From JBJMLO01 sp045805265 (GTDB lineage Bacteria > Actinomycetota > UBA4738 > JACQTL01): a DNA stretch of 64,000 bases. The stretch spans positions 248,001 through 312,000 of the forward strand of contig JBJMLO010000013.1 of NCBI GenBank assembly GCA_045805265.1. The letters are read 5' to 3'. Shown one piece after another: positions 1-8,648 of the stretch. The notes below the pieces were generated by a model that saw only the letters and a program-made list of their open reading frames with translations, ran no database searches and was not told where the DNA came from. Position 1 is the first letter of the stretch, and each line of letters starts with the position of its first letter. The position numbers and the translations under genes are program-made.

Positions 1-216
1 CCACGTATCGCGGTCGGCCCACAGCCGGGCGGCCGGCTGCCGCGACGCGCCCTCACGCGCGCGACAGGACTTCCGGGTGACAGTGACGGTGTAGGTGGCG
101 TCCCCGACCCGGATCTCCCATTCCGCCGACAGACCGTTCGCGGCGTCCAGCCGGAACCGCTCCGGGAGGGAGAGGACGCGCCGACGTACCTCGTCCCCGG
201 CGACGTCCCCCTCCAT
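1..216 (-). CDS. SCP2 sterol-carrier-like domain protein (partial, runs off left edge)
   Basis: Reading the minus strand from an ATG at 216 gives 72 codons with no stop up to base 1, so this is the N-terminal part of a gene continuing outside the window. The peptide has the pattern of an SCP2 sterol-transfer domain: an N-terminal helix (EVRRRVLSLPERFRLDAANG), then a strand ending in WEIRVGD, the TYTVTVTR strand, and a Cys/Glu-rich turn before the ARLWADRDTW segment. That order matches the family pattern of a beta-hairpin followed by an aspartate-Thr-Trp helix start. Such domains bind hydrophobic ligands; a precise role cannot be given from this fragment. It is divergent from the PAS gene, with a 160-nt gap between the two starts. 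The family call is by pattern only. Confidence 0.55.
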   Translation of the reverse strand, partial: MEGDVAGDEVRRRVLSLPERFRLDAANGLSAEWEIRVGDATYTVTVTRKSCRAREGASRQPAARLWADRDTW

Positions 217-362
217 TGCGGTTCGATGAGCCACTCGGACACAAATGTACCGCTTGTATCGCTCCCGAACCGCGATTCGACCTCCAGCCGTTCGGAGCCG
301 GCGCGGGGCGAGCGGGCACGACGATGACCCCGCGGGGCTTTGTGCGGCACGCCGCCAGGGGC

Positions 363-368
363 TACGCT
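363..368 (+). promoter_or_regulatory. Putative -10 box (TACGCT) of a leaderless transcript
   Basis: TACGCT fits TANNNT and ends 8 nt before the ATG at 377. No Shine-Dalgarno sequence lies between them. The spacing places transcription start at or next to the start codon, and supports the 377 start over the longer open frame from 245. Confidence 0.4.
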
Positions 369-376
369 CGTCGCCC

Positions 377-796
377 ATGGGGTGGGAGCCACGCCAGAAG
401 GACCTCGTGCTGATCCTGGCGCGCGACGTCGCGGCCCGGCTGGCCACGCCGATGTTCGTGATCGACGCGGAGGGAACGCTCGTGTTCTTCAACGAGGCCG
501 CCGAGGCGGTCCTGGGGCAGACGTTCGCCGACAGCGGCGAGATGCCCCTCGACGAGTGGTCCACGGCGTTCTCCCCCGTGGACCACGACGGGACGCCGAT
601 CCCGGCGGAGGAGCTGCCGCTCGGCGTGGCGCTGTACCAGGGCCGGCCGGACCACCGGACCTTCGACATCGTCGGCGCCGACGGGGTCCGCCGGGAGCTC
701 GCCGTCACCGCGATCCCGCTCCAGACCCACCCCTCGGAGACCGTGGGCGCGGTCGCGCTGTTCTGGGACCGGACGGCGAGGGCGGCCTCGACGTGA
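377..796 (+). CDS. Single PAS-domain protein
   Basis: A 139-residue protein made almost entirely of one PAS fold. The segment PMFVIDAEGTLVFFNEAAEAV is the typical first strand, turn and helix, and the domain ends with GAVALFWDRTA, the usual last PAS strand. There is no kinase, HTH or GGDEF output domain, so it should act as a stand-alone sensor or adaptor through protein contacts, in the cytoplasm. A longer frame opens at 245 but its N-terminus is Arg-rich and unlike any domain; the ATG at 377 follows a TANNNT box. The hydrolase gene begins 22 nt downstream, so the two are probably co-transcribed. The ligand cannot be told. Confidence 0.75.
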   Translation: MGWEPRQKDLVLILARDVAARLATPMFVIDAEGTLVFFNEAAEAVLGQTFADSGEMPLDEWSTAFSPVDHDGTPIPAEELPLGVALYQGRPDHRTFDIVGADGVRRELAVTAIPLQTHPSETVGAVALFWDRTARAAST

Positions 797-818
797 GCGC
801 GGCCGGGGGGGCGGTCCG

Positions 819-1679
819 GTGAAGGCCAAGGTGTGGGGGTGCCGCGGGTCCCTCGCCGCGCCCGGGCCGGACACCGTCCGGTACGGCGGGAACACCTCCT
901 GCCTCGAGCTGACGCTCGACAACGGCGCCGTGCTGGTCCTCGACGCCGGAACCGGGGCCCGGTCCCTCGGGTTGAAGCTGGCCGAGGAGGCGCCGAAGCG
1001 TATCGACGTCCTGCTCACCCACCTCCACCTCGACCACCTGGAGGGCCTGGGGTTCTTCACGCCGCTGTGGACGTCGGCCAGCGAGCTGCACATCTGGGGG
1101 CCGGCGTCGCCGCTCAAGTCGCTCGAGGACCGCATCGCGACCTACCTGTCGCCCCCGCTGTTCCCGGTGCACCTGTCCGCGATCCCGTCGCACCCGACGT
1201 TCCACGACACGCCGGAAGACGAGGAGTGGGAGCTCGCCGGCGCCCGGTTGTCGGCGCAGCGGATCTCCCATCCCGGACCGACCGTCGGCTACCGGGTCGA
1301 GGAGGAGGGCCGGACCCTCGTGTACATGCCCGACCACGAGCCGGCGCTCGGGATCGGCGACCTCCGCGGCGTGGCCCCGGAGTGGCTGTCGGGGTACGCC
1401 GGCGCGTTCGGCGCCGACGTGCTGTTCCACGACGGGCAGTACACCGAGGAGGAGTACGGGCACAAGGTCGGGTGGGGCCACTCCTCCACCGAGCACGTCG
1501 TGACGTTCGCCCAGCTGGCCAAGGTCCGGCGGTTGTTCATGACCCACCACGACCCGCTGCACACCGACGACGACCTCGAGGCGATCTTCGCCCGCGCGCG
1601 GGAGCTGTGGGTCGGCAACGGCGTCGACCACGACGGCGAGATCGCCCTGGCCTACGAGGGCATGGAAGTCGAGGTGTGA
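819..1679 (+). CDS. Metallo-beta-lactamase-fold hydrolase
   Basis: A 286-residue cytoplasmic protein of the metallo-beta-lactamase superfamily, in the branch that includes PhnP and RNase Z-like phosphodiesterases. The N-terminus MKAKVWGCRGS plus RYGGNTSC is typical of that branch. The metal-binding motif THLHLDHLEG (HxHxDH) sits near residue 67, and further ligands are offered by ISHPGPTVGYR, by MPDHEP, by VLFHDGQYT and by MTHHDP near the C-terminus. The start is GTG at 819, with a G-rich stretch just before it. It follows the PAS gene closely, so PAS sensing might be linked to this hydrolase. The substrate (cyclic phosphodiester, RNA or another) cannot be read from sequence. Confidence 0.8.
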   Translation: MKAKVWGCRGSLAAPGPDTVRYGGNTSCLELTLDNGAVLVLDAGTGARSLGLKLAEEAPKRIDVLLTHLHLDHLEGLGFFTPLWTSASELHIWGPASPLKSLEDRIATYLSPPLFPVHLSAIPSHPTFHDTPEDEEWELAGARLSAQRISHPGPTVGYRVEEEGRTLVYMPDHEPALGIGDLRGVAPEWLSGYAGAFGADVLFHDGQYTEEEYGHKVGWGHSSTEHVVTFAQLAKVRRLFMTHHDPLHTDDDLEAIFARARELWVGNGVDHDGEIALAYEGMEVEV

Positions 1680-1716
1680 CAGGACGGCCACCACGCGCCG
1701 GCGCAGTCGCTCGTCG

Positions 1717-2703
1717 ATGGCCTCCCTCCTCGTCCTGTCCTGCGTCCTCCTGACGCTCGTCTCGGCGAGCGCGGCCCGGGCGACCGGCTCGGACAGCTGC
1801 CAGCAGCCGACGAAGCCGGAGTGGTTCCACGACAGCGTGGCAAGGGCGATCGCCCTGTCCGGTGACCTCTCCCCGAGCTGGGCGGACTCGAGCTACATCG
1901 CACGGATCGTCTGCTGGCAGGGGACGCAATTCGACCGGGCCTTCCGGGCGGCCGGGGACAGGTTCCACGTCTGGCACGGGCTCTTCGCCATGACCGCGGA
2001 GGAGGTCCAGACGATCGCCGGCCCCTGGATGATCAGGAATCGGGACGGGCTGCACCTCAGCATCAAATGTTTCGTCCATGGTTGGGAGGCCTGTCCGCAC
2101 AGGGCAGGCACCACCCGGACCGCCCAACAGATCATTGCCGGCCTGCGGTGGATCTGGCTGGAGTACGGGTCGCCGAAGTCCGCGTGGGCTCACGTCTCGT
2201 CGACGGGCCGGTTCGACTCGTACCCGCGGCCCGGCACGGACGACGTGGCGACGAAGACCCCGCTTCGGCTCTGCCCGGTCGCCAGATCGGTCCGTTACCG
2301 AGACGACTTCGGAGCCAGGCGAATGGTCGGTGGGTACCACCCGCACTGGGGGAACGACATCCTCGCTCCCCGGGGCCGCAGGATCCGTGCGCCGTCCGCC
2401 GGGCTCGCGGTCGGTCATTCGGACGGCTGGTTCGGCGGCAACTACGTCACCGTCGTGGGCGCCACCGGGTACGTGCGCAACGGTCACCTCGAACGGTTCG
2501 GCTCGCTCGGGAACGTCAAGGCGGGCACGGTCATCGGCTACGTCGGGGACACGGGCGACGCCGCGGGCGGGCCGACGCACGACCACTTCGAGTGGCACCC
2601 GTGGGTCGTGCCCACGCCGCTCCACAGGGCACCGACCGGATTCACCCGGATCATGGACGCGATCGACCCCTTCCCGTTCCTGAACAAGGTGTGCCGGGGA
2701 TGA
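1717..2703 (+). CDS. Secreted M23-family metallopeptidase with N-terminal lysozyme-like region
   Basis: A 328-residue exported protein. Residues 1-23 form a signal peptide (hydrophobic core LLVLSCVLLTLVSA, cleavage near ASAARA). The C-terminal domain (about 195-300) is an M23 peptidase with the canonical zinc and catalytic residues: HxGxD at H210-D214, H257 in RNGHLER, and HxH at H288/H290 (THDHFEW). M23 enzymes cut peptide cross-links of peptidoglycan. The region 35-175, with SYIARIVCWQGTQFDRAF and FHVWHGLFAMT, resembles a lysozyme-like fold and may bind or cleave glycan, but the similarity is weak. The gene starts 37 nt after the hydrolase stop, on an ATG. Confidence 0.8.
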   Translation: MASLLVLSCVLLTLVSASAARATGSDSCQQPTKPEWFHDSVARAIALSGDLSPSWADSSYIARIVCWQGTQFDRAFRAAGDRFHVWHGLFAMTAEEVQTIAGPWMIRNRDGLHLSIKCFVHGWEACPHRAGTTRTAQQIIAGLRWIWLEYGSPKSAWAHVSSTGRFDSYPRPGTDDVATKTPLRLCPVARSVRYRDDFGARRMVGGYHPHWGNDILAPRGRRIRAPSAGLAVGHSDGWFGGNYVTVVGATGYVRNGHLERFGSLGNVKAGTVIGYVGDTGDAAGGPTHDHFEWHPWVVPTPLHRAPTGFTRIMDAIDPFPFLNKVCRG

Positions 2704-2739
2704 CACGGCTGACCCCGGGCCCCTCCCCGCGGTGAGGAG

Positions 2740-4560
2740 TTACCGGTAGCCCTCGGCCTGGGTGCGGTACATGTCCGCGTACTCGCCGCCCCGCACGAGC
2801 AGCTCGGCGTGCGTGCCCCACTGGACCAGGCGGCCGTCGTGCATCACCGCGACGAGGTCGGCCGCCCGGACCGTCGAGAACCGGTGCGACACGATGACCG
2901 TGATCGTCCCGACTGGATTGTCGGAGCGGGCCACCCGGGAGAACCACTCGAAGACGCGCCGCTCGGACTCGACGTCGAGCGAGTACGTCGGCTCGTCCAG
3001 CACGAGCACCAGCGGCGTCTCGCGCATCATCGAGCGGGCCAGCGCGATCTTCTGCCACTGCCCGCCGGAGAGGTCGATCCCGTCGAGGTAGGCGCGGCCG
3101 AGCGGCGTCTCGAGTCCCTCGGGAAGCTCCCGCTCCAGGTCGGCGACGTCGGCCAGCGCCAGGGCGCGGCGAACCGGGACGGGCTCCCCGACGAGGTCGA
3201 TCCGCGCGAGGCCGATGCTCTCCCGGGCCAGCACCTCGAACCGGACGAAGTCCTGGAACGCGCCCGACATGGATGACCGCCAGGAGGGCGCGTGCAGCTC
3301 CGTCAGGTCGACGCCGTCCACCCGGATCGACCCCGACGTCGGACGGACGAGACCGCAGACGAGCTTGACCAGCGTGCTCTTTCCGGCGCCGTTCTCGCCG
3401 ACGACGGCCACGACGGCGCCGGCCGGGAGCGTCAGCGACACGTCGTGCACGGCGTCGCGATCGGCGCCGTCGTAGCGGAACGACACGTCGCGGAGCTCGA
3501 TCCCCGTCCGCACCGCCGGCCCCGGCGGAAGGGTTCCCCGTTCCTCATGCTCCTCGACGTAGCGGCGCAGCCAGCCGAAGTGCCGCATGGTCTCGAGGAT
3601 CCGGAACAGGTCGCCGGAGCCGCTCAGCACCCCGGCGACCTGGTTGTGCAGCTGCTGTCCGGCGGTGAGCACGAGGATCACCGACCCGAGCGTCGCGTTC
3701 CCGTGCACCGACCGGACCGTCATGAACAGCACCGCGCCGCCGAACCCGGCCGTGAAGACCGCGAGCGCCGCCGCGGACACCAGGGCGCCGGACCACTCCG
3801 CACGCCAGTGCCGCGCGGCGGCCCGGTCCCAGGCGGCCCGGTGCCGCCCGACCAGGAAGTCGCGGAGCCGGAGCACCCGGAGCTCGCCGGCCGCCGAGGG
3901 CTCGACCGACAACAGGGCCAGCCCGTCCGCGGCGCGCATGTCCGTCGTCGACTCCCGGCGAGCGCGCTCCGTCCGCCGCTCCGCCCACCGGCTCGCGGCG
4001 ATCGGCGCGACGCTGAATACGGGCAGGAGGAGCAGCAGCGGCTGGACCGTGGCCAGGATCACGGTGGTGATCAGGACCTGGACCCCGAGGAATGCCGATC
4101 CGAGGAGCGACATCATCGACTGCTGGAAGGTCTCGCGATTCGTGCGGACCAGCGTCAGGTGGTCGAGGTACTCGGTCCGTTCCGCGCGGTCGACCAGGCC
4201 CAGCCGCCCCGCCATCGCCACCAGCTGCCCGTCGATGGTGATGGTCATGCGCTCCCACACGTTCCAGCCGAACATCGTGGAGTAGCTGAACGCCGCCCTG
4301 GTGACGGCGGTGAGCAGGGCGATGATCACGGCGGCCCGGGTCACCGCCCCCGCGTCCCCCCGGGTGGCGGCGTCGACCAGCGACCGGAAGAACAGCGGGA
4401 ACAACGGCCCGAGCAGGCTCGCTACGAGCCCGAGTGACATGCTGGTCCACAGCCCGACGCGATCGGTGGCCGCCGCCGTCGCGAAGAGCAGCCGCACGCC
4501 GGACAGCGCGGATCCCCGGTCCTCCGGCGCCGCCTCGCTCACGTCGACTCGCTCAGGCAC
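2740..4560 (-). CDS. ABC exporter half-transporter (membrane domain fused to ATPase), second gene of pair
   Basis: A 606-residue half-transporter. About 300 N-terminal residues form a six-helix membrane domain (for example LGLVASLLGPLFPLFFRSLV and FLGVQVLITTVILATVQPLL), followed by an ATPase. All catalytic motifs are intact: Walker A GENGAGKST, signature LSGGQWQK, Walker B LVLVLDEP with the catalytic Glu, and the switch His in IVSHRFST. Its start overlaps the end of the upstream half-transporter gene by 8 nt, so the two should form a heterodimeric exporter. The LSGGQWQ signature is common in actinobacterial exporters of peptides or lipophilic compounds. The cargo is unknown; no biosynthetic genes adjoin it. 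Confidence 0.88.
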   Translation of the reverse strand: MPERVDVSEAAPEDRGSALSGVRLLFATAAATDRVGLWTSMSLGLVASLLGPLFPLFFRSLVDAATRGDAGAVTRAAVIIALLTAVTRAAFSYSTMFGWNVWERMTITIDGQLVAMAGRLGLVDRAERTEYLDHLTLVRTNRETFQQSMMSLLGSAFLGVQVLITTVILATVQPLLLLLPVFSVAPIAASRWAERRTERARRESTTDMRAADGLALLSVEPSAAGELRVLRLRDFLVGRHRAAWDRAAARHWRAEWSGALVSAAALAVFTAGFGGAVLFMTVRSVHGNATLGSVILVLTAGQQLHNQVAGVLSGSGDLFRILETMRHFGWLRRYVEEHEERGTLPPGPAVRTGIELRDVSFRYDGADRDAVHDVSLTLPAGAVVAVVGENGAGKSTLVKLVCGLVRPTSGSIRVDGVDLTELHAPSWRSSMSGAFQDFVRFEVLARESIGLARIDLVGEPVPVRRALALADVADLERELPEGLETPLGRAYLDGIDLSGGQWQKIALARSMMRETPLVLVLDEPTYSLDVESERRVFEWFSRVARSDNPVGTITVIVSHRFSTVRAADLVAVMHDGRLVQWGTHAELLVRGGEYADMYRTQAEGYR

Positions 4561-6427
4561 CGGGTTCCTCCAGGGGGTACAGCGCGGCCTGCATGCCGAA
4601 CGCGTCCGCGTACCGCCCGCCCAGCCGGACGAGTTCGTCGTGCGTGCCTCGCTCCACGACCCGTCCGCGCTCCAGGACGACGATCTGGTCGCACCGCCGG
4701 GCCAGCGCCAGCCGGTGGGTCACCAGCAGGACCGTCGCCGTTCCCCGGGTCTCGCCCACGAGCCGGCGTACCAGACGCTCCTCGGACGGGGTGTCGAGGT
4801 TCGAGGTCGGCTCGTCCAGCAGCAGCAGCCGGGCGCCGTGCCGCAGCGCGAACAGCGCCCGGGCGATGCCGAGCCGCTGCCACTGCCCGCCGGACAGGTC
4901 GGTCCCGTCCGCGTACCGGGTGGCCAGGAGGGAGTCGGCGCCCTGCGGCAGGCGCGCGGCGAACCCCGCGCCGCCCGCCTCCGCCAACACGGCCGCGATC
5001 CCGGCCTCGTCTCCGAGGTGCTCCACGGCCCCGGCGGCCGCGTTCTCCGCGACCGAAGCCGGCAGCCGGACGAACTCCTGGAACATCGGCGCGATCAGGC
5101 CGTGCCACGCCTCGACGTCGTACTCGGACAGGTCCACCCCGTCGACGAGCACCGAACCCTCGACCGGCGGGTACAGGCCGCACAGCAGGCGGACCAGCGT
5201 CGTCTTTCCGGCGCCGTTCATGCCCACGAGCGCCGTCGTCGTTCCTCCGGGGATCTCGAGATCGACGCCGCGCAGCACCGGCTCGTCCGTGAAGGGGTAA
5301 CGGAACGAGACGCCGCGGAGCTCCACGGACGGCGGACGGTCGGCGGAGGGGACCCGCGTCCCCGCCTCACGGCCGATGGTCCGGGCCGCCCTCCGGTCGA
5401 TCAGCTCCAGAGCGGGAAGCGTGACGGCGCCGTAGTGGACGGCCACGTCGTCGTCGAACGTGCGCGCCAGCGCGACCACCGCGAACAGCGCGGGCACGAC
5501 CACCACCAGCCCCGCGACCCCCAGGTCCCCGCGGGCGGAGACGCGGGCCGCCCACACGAGCACGGCCACGGAGACCGAGCCCGTCAGCAACAGATGGATC
5601 GCGGTGTTCGGTCCGATGCCCTTCGCGCGCTGCTCCCACGTGGGCGTCCACCCGCGGATGCCGGCGGCGTGGATCCGCCGGCGGAGCCAGTCCGTGAGCC
5701 CGAACAGCCGGACCTCGTGCGCCGCCGTCCGGCCGAGCCCGAGCTCCGTGAAGTAGTCGGCCTCCCGGAAGGACGGCACGCCCTCGATCCAGATGTCGAC
5801 GATCCGGATGACGGCGTCGTGCCACATCACCCGGCCCACCAGCGCCACCAGGAGGCTGAGCACGGCGAGCGCCGGCTGGTACCGGGCCACCACCACCGCC
5901 GCCGCGAGGCCGGTGAGGTAGTCCCGGAACAGGCCGACCATGCCGCCCGCGCCCCACCCGGGCGTGGCCGAGTACCAGACGAGACCGCGAGCCCGCCGCA
6001 TGGCCGCCGAGTACTCGGGATCGTGCAGCCGTGTCAGGTCGACGCCGGACAGGGCCGAGCTCATGAGCCGATCCCGGGCGGCCCCGTCGATCCGGGAAGT
6101 CATCCGGCGGCGGAGCCGGCCCTGCAGCGGCACCATGACCTCACCGGCGAGGAACAGCCCGAGCACCAGCGCGAACGCCCAGTAGACGGCGTGCAGCGAC
6201 CGGGGCGGACCGCCCCGCGCCAGCGCCCCCTGGATCCGGGCCGTGAGCGAGCCACCGGCCAGGATCAGCCCGACGGGCAGGAGCCCGGCCGCGGAGGCCG
6301 CCAGGATCGTGGCCGACACGAGCCCGGGCGGGGCGGTGCCGAGCATGCGCACCAGCTGCCAGCGCTGCCGGAGGTTGCGCCACCGGCGGGCGCGCCATCC
6401 CAGCTCCTCGCGTTCCTCGAGGGCCAT
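4553..6427 (-). CDS. ABC exporter half-transporter (membrane domain fused to ATPase), first gene of pair
   Basis: A 624-residue half-transporter and first gene of a two-gene operon. The N-terminal half holds the membrane helices (for example LVSATILAASAAGLLPVGLI and YWAFALVLGLFLAGEVMV). The C-terminal ATPase has Walker A GMNGAGKTT, signature LSGGQWQR, Walker B RLLLLDEP and the switch His in VTHRLALA. Both subunits of the pair keep the catalytic Glu, so neither site looks degenerate, unlike many heterodimeric exporters. The ATG at 6427 has no Shine-Dalgarno but follows TAGAGT by 6 nt, suggesting a leaderless message. It is divergent from the VOC gene. Confidence 0.88.
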   Translation of the reverse strand: MALEEREELGWRARRWRNLRQRWQLVRMLGTAPPGLVSATILAASAAGLLPVGLILAGGSLTARIQGALARGGPPRSLHAVYWAFALVLGLFLAGEVMVPLQGRLRRRMTSRIDGAARDRLMSSALSGVDLTRLHDPEYSAAMRRARGLVWYSATPGWGAGGMVGLFRDYLTGLAAAVVVARYQPALAVLSLLVALVGRVMWHDAVIRIVDIWIEGVPSFREADYFTELGLGRTAAHEVRLFGLTDWLRRRIHAAGIRGWTPTWEQRAKGIGPNTAIHLLLTGSVSVAVLVWAARVSARGDLGVAGLVVVVPALFAVVALARTFDDDVAVHYGAVTLPALELIDRRAARTIGREAGTRVPSADRPPSVELRGVSFRYPFTDEPVLRGVDLEIPGGTTTALVGMNGAGKTTLVRLLCGLYPPVEGSVLVDGVDLSEYDVEAWHGLIAPMFQEFVRLPASVAENAAAGAVEHLGDEAGIAAVLAEAGGAGFAARLPQGADSLLATRYADGTDLSGGQWQRLGIARALFALRHGARLLLLDEPTSNLDTPSEERLVRRLVGETRGTATVLLVTHRLALARRCDQIVVLERGRVVERGTHDELVRLGGRYADAFGMQAALYPLEEPGA

Positions 6428-6433
6428 CGCCCA

Positions 6434-6439
6434 ACTCTA
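6434..6439 (-). promoter_or_regulatory. Putative -10 box (TAGAGT) for the ABC exporter operon
   Basis: On the minus strand TAGAGT ends 6 nt before the ATG at 6427, and no ribosome-binding site lies in between. This fits a leaderless actinobacterial promoter. No convincing -35 was found. Confidence 0.45.
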
Positions 6440-6624
6440 TTCCGCACCCGCTCGGGGCCCGCCGAGCCTCGTGAGGCCGGCTCAGCGACGGCTGCGAACA
6501 CGACGAGCACGAGGTTTGCCGCGACGCCGCGGCCGGGTGTGGAATCCGGGGGTCACGGTTGGACGTATTGCATGGACGGGCACCCGTCGAAGGGTGCGGC
6601 CGGTCCGGCGGAAAGGGGAAGAGC

Positions 6625-7368
6625 ATGGGTGCGCCAGTCACGTGGTTCGAGATCATCGGACCCGAGCCCGCGAAGCTGCAGGGCTTCTACGAGGAGCTGT
6701 TCGGGTGGGAGCTGAACCGCGTGGCGGACTACGACTACGCGATGACGCACTCCCACGCGGAGGAGTCGATCGACGGCGGGATCGGATCGAACCCGTCCGG
6801 CGACCACTACGTCACGTTCTATCCGGAGGTCGACGACCCCCAGGGCACGCTGGACCGCGTGGAAGCCCTGGGAGGCACGACGCTGGTGCCGGTCAGCGAG
6901 ATGGAGATGGTCACCTTCGCCCAGTTCAGCGACCCGGCGGGCAATCGCATCGGTATCGCGAAGTCCAGCGGCGGCGGCGAGGAGGCCCCGCACGAGCACG
7001 GCCCCACCACCGGAACCGGCGTGTCGTGGTTCGAGGTGCTGGGCCCCGACCCCCAGGCCCTCAGGTCGTTCTACTCCGAGGTGTTCGGGTGGAAGCTGGA
7101 GGGCGGGGCCGGCGAGGGCGGCTTCGTTTACTACCAGCTCCAACCCGAGGGCAAGGGAATCGGGGGCGGCGTCGGCAGCTCGCCGGACGGTCAGCCCCAC
7201 ACGACCGTGTACGTGCAGTCCGACGACCTGGCCAAGACCCTGGAGCGGGCCGAGTCGCTCGGCGCGACGACCATCATGCAGCCGATGCAGATGGAGACCG
7301 TGGAGTTCGCCCAGTTCGCCGACCCGGTGGGCAACGCGTTCGGCCTCTGGCGCACGATCGGCGCATAG
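6625..7368 (+). CDS. Two-domain VOC (glyoxalase/bleomycin-resistance fold) protein
   Basis: A 247-residue protein with two tandem VOC domains, about residues 1-115 and 125-247. Each begins with the same signature (VTWFEIIGPEPAKLQGFYEE and VSWFEVLGPDPQALRSFYSE) and ends with FAQFSDPAGNRIGI or FAQFADPVGNAFGL. A His/Gly linker (EEAPHEHGPTTGTG) joins them. The internal duplication lets one chain form the paired-module active site normally made by a dimer. Such proteins often come from extradiol dioxygenase-like or hydroxylase families, but the reaction cannot be assigned. The ATG at 6625 is chosen because GAAAGGGGAAG precedes it; an earlier in-frame ATG at 6559 would add an unlikely Gly/Arg-rich leader. 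Confidence 0.85.
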   Translation: MGAPVTWFEIIGPEPAKLQGFYEELFGWELNRVADYDYAMTHSHAEESIDGGIGSNPSGDHYVTFYPEVDDPQGTLDRVEALGGTTLVPVSEMEMVTFAQFSDPAGNRIGIAKSSGGGEEAPHEHGPTTGTGVSWFEVLGPDPQALRSFYSEVFGWKLEGGAGEGGFVYYQLQPEGKGIGGGVGSSPDGQPHTTVYVQSDDLAKTLERAESLGATTIMQPMQMETVEFAQFADPVGNAFGLWRTIGA

Positions 7369-7378
7369 CCCATTCCGG

Positions 7379-7396
7379 GGGCGGGCCATCCCGCCC
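7379..7396. terminator. Hairpin between convergent genes, possible terminator
   Basis: A perfect 7-bp stem (GGGCGGG/CCCGCCC) with a CCAT loop lies 11 nt after the VOC stop and 20 nt from the end of the convergent M15 gene. It has no T-tract, as is common in GC-rich actinobacteria. Confidence 0.45.
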
Positions 7397-7415
7397 GCCG
7401 TCCGGCTTCGACGCG

Positions 7416-8648
7416 CTACGCGCCGGAGGCGAAGCGGGCGAACTCGAAGTGCATGCCGTCCGGGATGATCCACCGGCCGCCCCAGGTGAAGCCCCACCGC
7501 TCGAACGCCGCGACGACGCGGGGATCCATGGTGGGCACGCGGCCCCGGAGGTTCTCCGCGACGTTCAGGTCAATGGCCACGCCCCACGAGTGGTGCGAGA
7601 CGCCCTCTGCCGGGTCCCGGTTGGCGAACCGGGGGGCGAAGCAGCCGCCGTACTCCGAGGGGTGGATCAGCCCGCCCAGGCCGGCGTCGCGCAGCTGCGC
7701 CAGGGCGCCGCGGAGCTGCGCGACGACGGCCCGGTTGCACCGCACGACGCCGAGGATGGGGACCCGCGCCCGGACGACGTGGACCCTGGTCCACGCCGGG
7801 TCCATGCGGAACCACCCGTTCGGCATGGGTCGCGCGGCGAACTCGCCGAACAGCTGCTTGAGCCGCACGGGGGGGAGGACCGCGTCGCCCTGGCGGAAGA
7901 ACGGCGTCTCCCCGGGGCCGCGGACCTGCAGCAGCGTTCCCGGTGGGAGCAGTCCGCGCAGGATCGCCCGCATCCGGGCCTCGGCCACCCCGGGCCGGGG
8001 GTCGATCAACAGATACCGCTCGGTGCGCAGGCCGAGCACCGCCGCGGTCCGGTTCGACACGAACAGCTCGTGCGCGCCGATCGCCGAGTCCGGGACCACG
8101 CCGGCGATCCGGACGCTCCGACGTCCGAACCGCAGCGTTCCGCCCGCCCCGAACCGCCGGAGCTCCGCCGAGGTTGCGCCCAGCGCGCCCGCGCCGCCGG
8201 CCAGGGCCGGGAGCAGCGCGCGGTCCTGCGGAGGCAGGAACGGGGCGTAGTCGGCCAGGGGGGCCGCCGCGACCTCGATGGGGATGGCCAGCCCGTCCTT
8301 CGGCCGGTCGACCGTGACCCCGCCTGGCGACGCCGACCGCGTCATCCACAGCGTGCCGCTCACGACCGCCACGGACCTGGTCACCGCGGGGTTCCGCGCG
8401 ACCGCGCTCGCGAACCCCGGGGGCAGCGCACCGGGCGTCCACGCCAGCAGCGTGTCCGCGGGGGCGGGACGGATCGCGGGCGTCGGCGCCGGGGGGCTCG
8501 ACGCAGATGGCGACCCCGCGGACTCCGGGCCGGGGATCGACGGCCGTGGCGTCCCCTGGGCCACCAGCCCGGCGAGTCCGCCGCCGGCCAGCCCGGCCAT
8601 CAACGCCGCAACCACCGCGATGGACCGCCAGGCCCGCCGTCGGCTCAT
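7416..8648 (-). CDS. Membrane-anchored M15 (D-Ala-D-Ala carboxypeptidase-like) peptidase
   Basis: A 410-residue protein. Residues 8-30 are one hydrophobic helix (IAVVAALMAGLAGGGLAGLV), followed by a Pro/Ser-rich linker. The C-terminal domain (about 290-410) is an M15 zinc peptidase: SHHSWGVAIDLN supplies H353 and D360, and DGMHFEF supplies H400; YGGCFAPR is also typical. These enzymes trim peptidoglycan stem peptides. The middle region (about 85-240) resembles a MacB/FtsX periplasmic domain, with VRIAGVVPDSAIGAHELFV and later LGLRTERYLLIDPRPG, an unusual partner. The ATG at 8648 overlaps the upstream anti-sigma stop as ATGA, so the gene is the last of a sigma/anti-sigma/peptidase operon. Confidence 0.82.
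   Translation of the reverse strand: MSRRRAWRSIAVVAALMAGLAGGGLAGLVAQGTPRPSIPGPESAGSPSASSPPAPTPAIRPAPADTLLAWTPGALPPGFASAVARNPAVTRSVAVVSGTLWMTRSASPGGVTVDRPKDGLAIPIEVAAAPLADYAPFLPPQDRALLPALAGGAGALGATSAELRRFGAGGTLRFGRRSVRIAGVVPDSAIGAHELFVSNRTAAVLGLRTERYLLIDPRPGVAEARMRAILRGLLPPGTLLQVRGPGETPFFRQGDAVLPPVRLKQLFGEFAARPMPNGWFRMDPAWTRVHVVRARVPILGVVRCNRAVVAQLRGALAQLRDAGLGGLIHPSEYGGCFAPRFANRDPAEGVSHHSWGVAIDLNVAENLRGRVPTMDPRVVAAFERWGFTWGGRWIIPDGMHFEFARFASGA

Noticed and set aside
2740..6427. ABC exporter as part of a natural-product or bacteriocin cluster
   Set aside because: No precursor peptide, modifying enzyme or immunity gene was seen nearby; neighbours are a peptidase and a VOC protein.
4301..6715. 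Plus-strand open frame of 804 codons opposite the ABC exporter
   Set aside because: Low-complexity Arg/Gln/Gly/His sequence opposite a gene with complete ATPase motifs.
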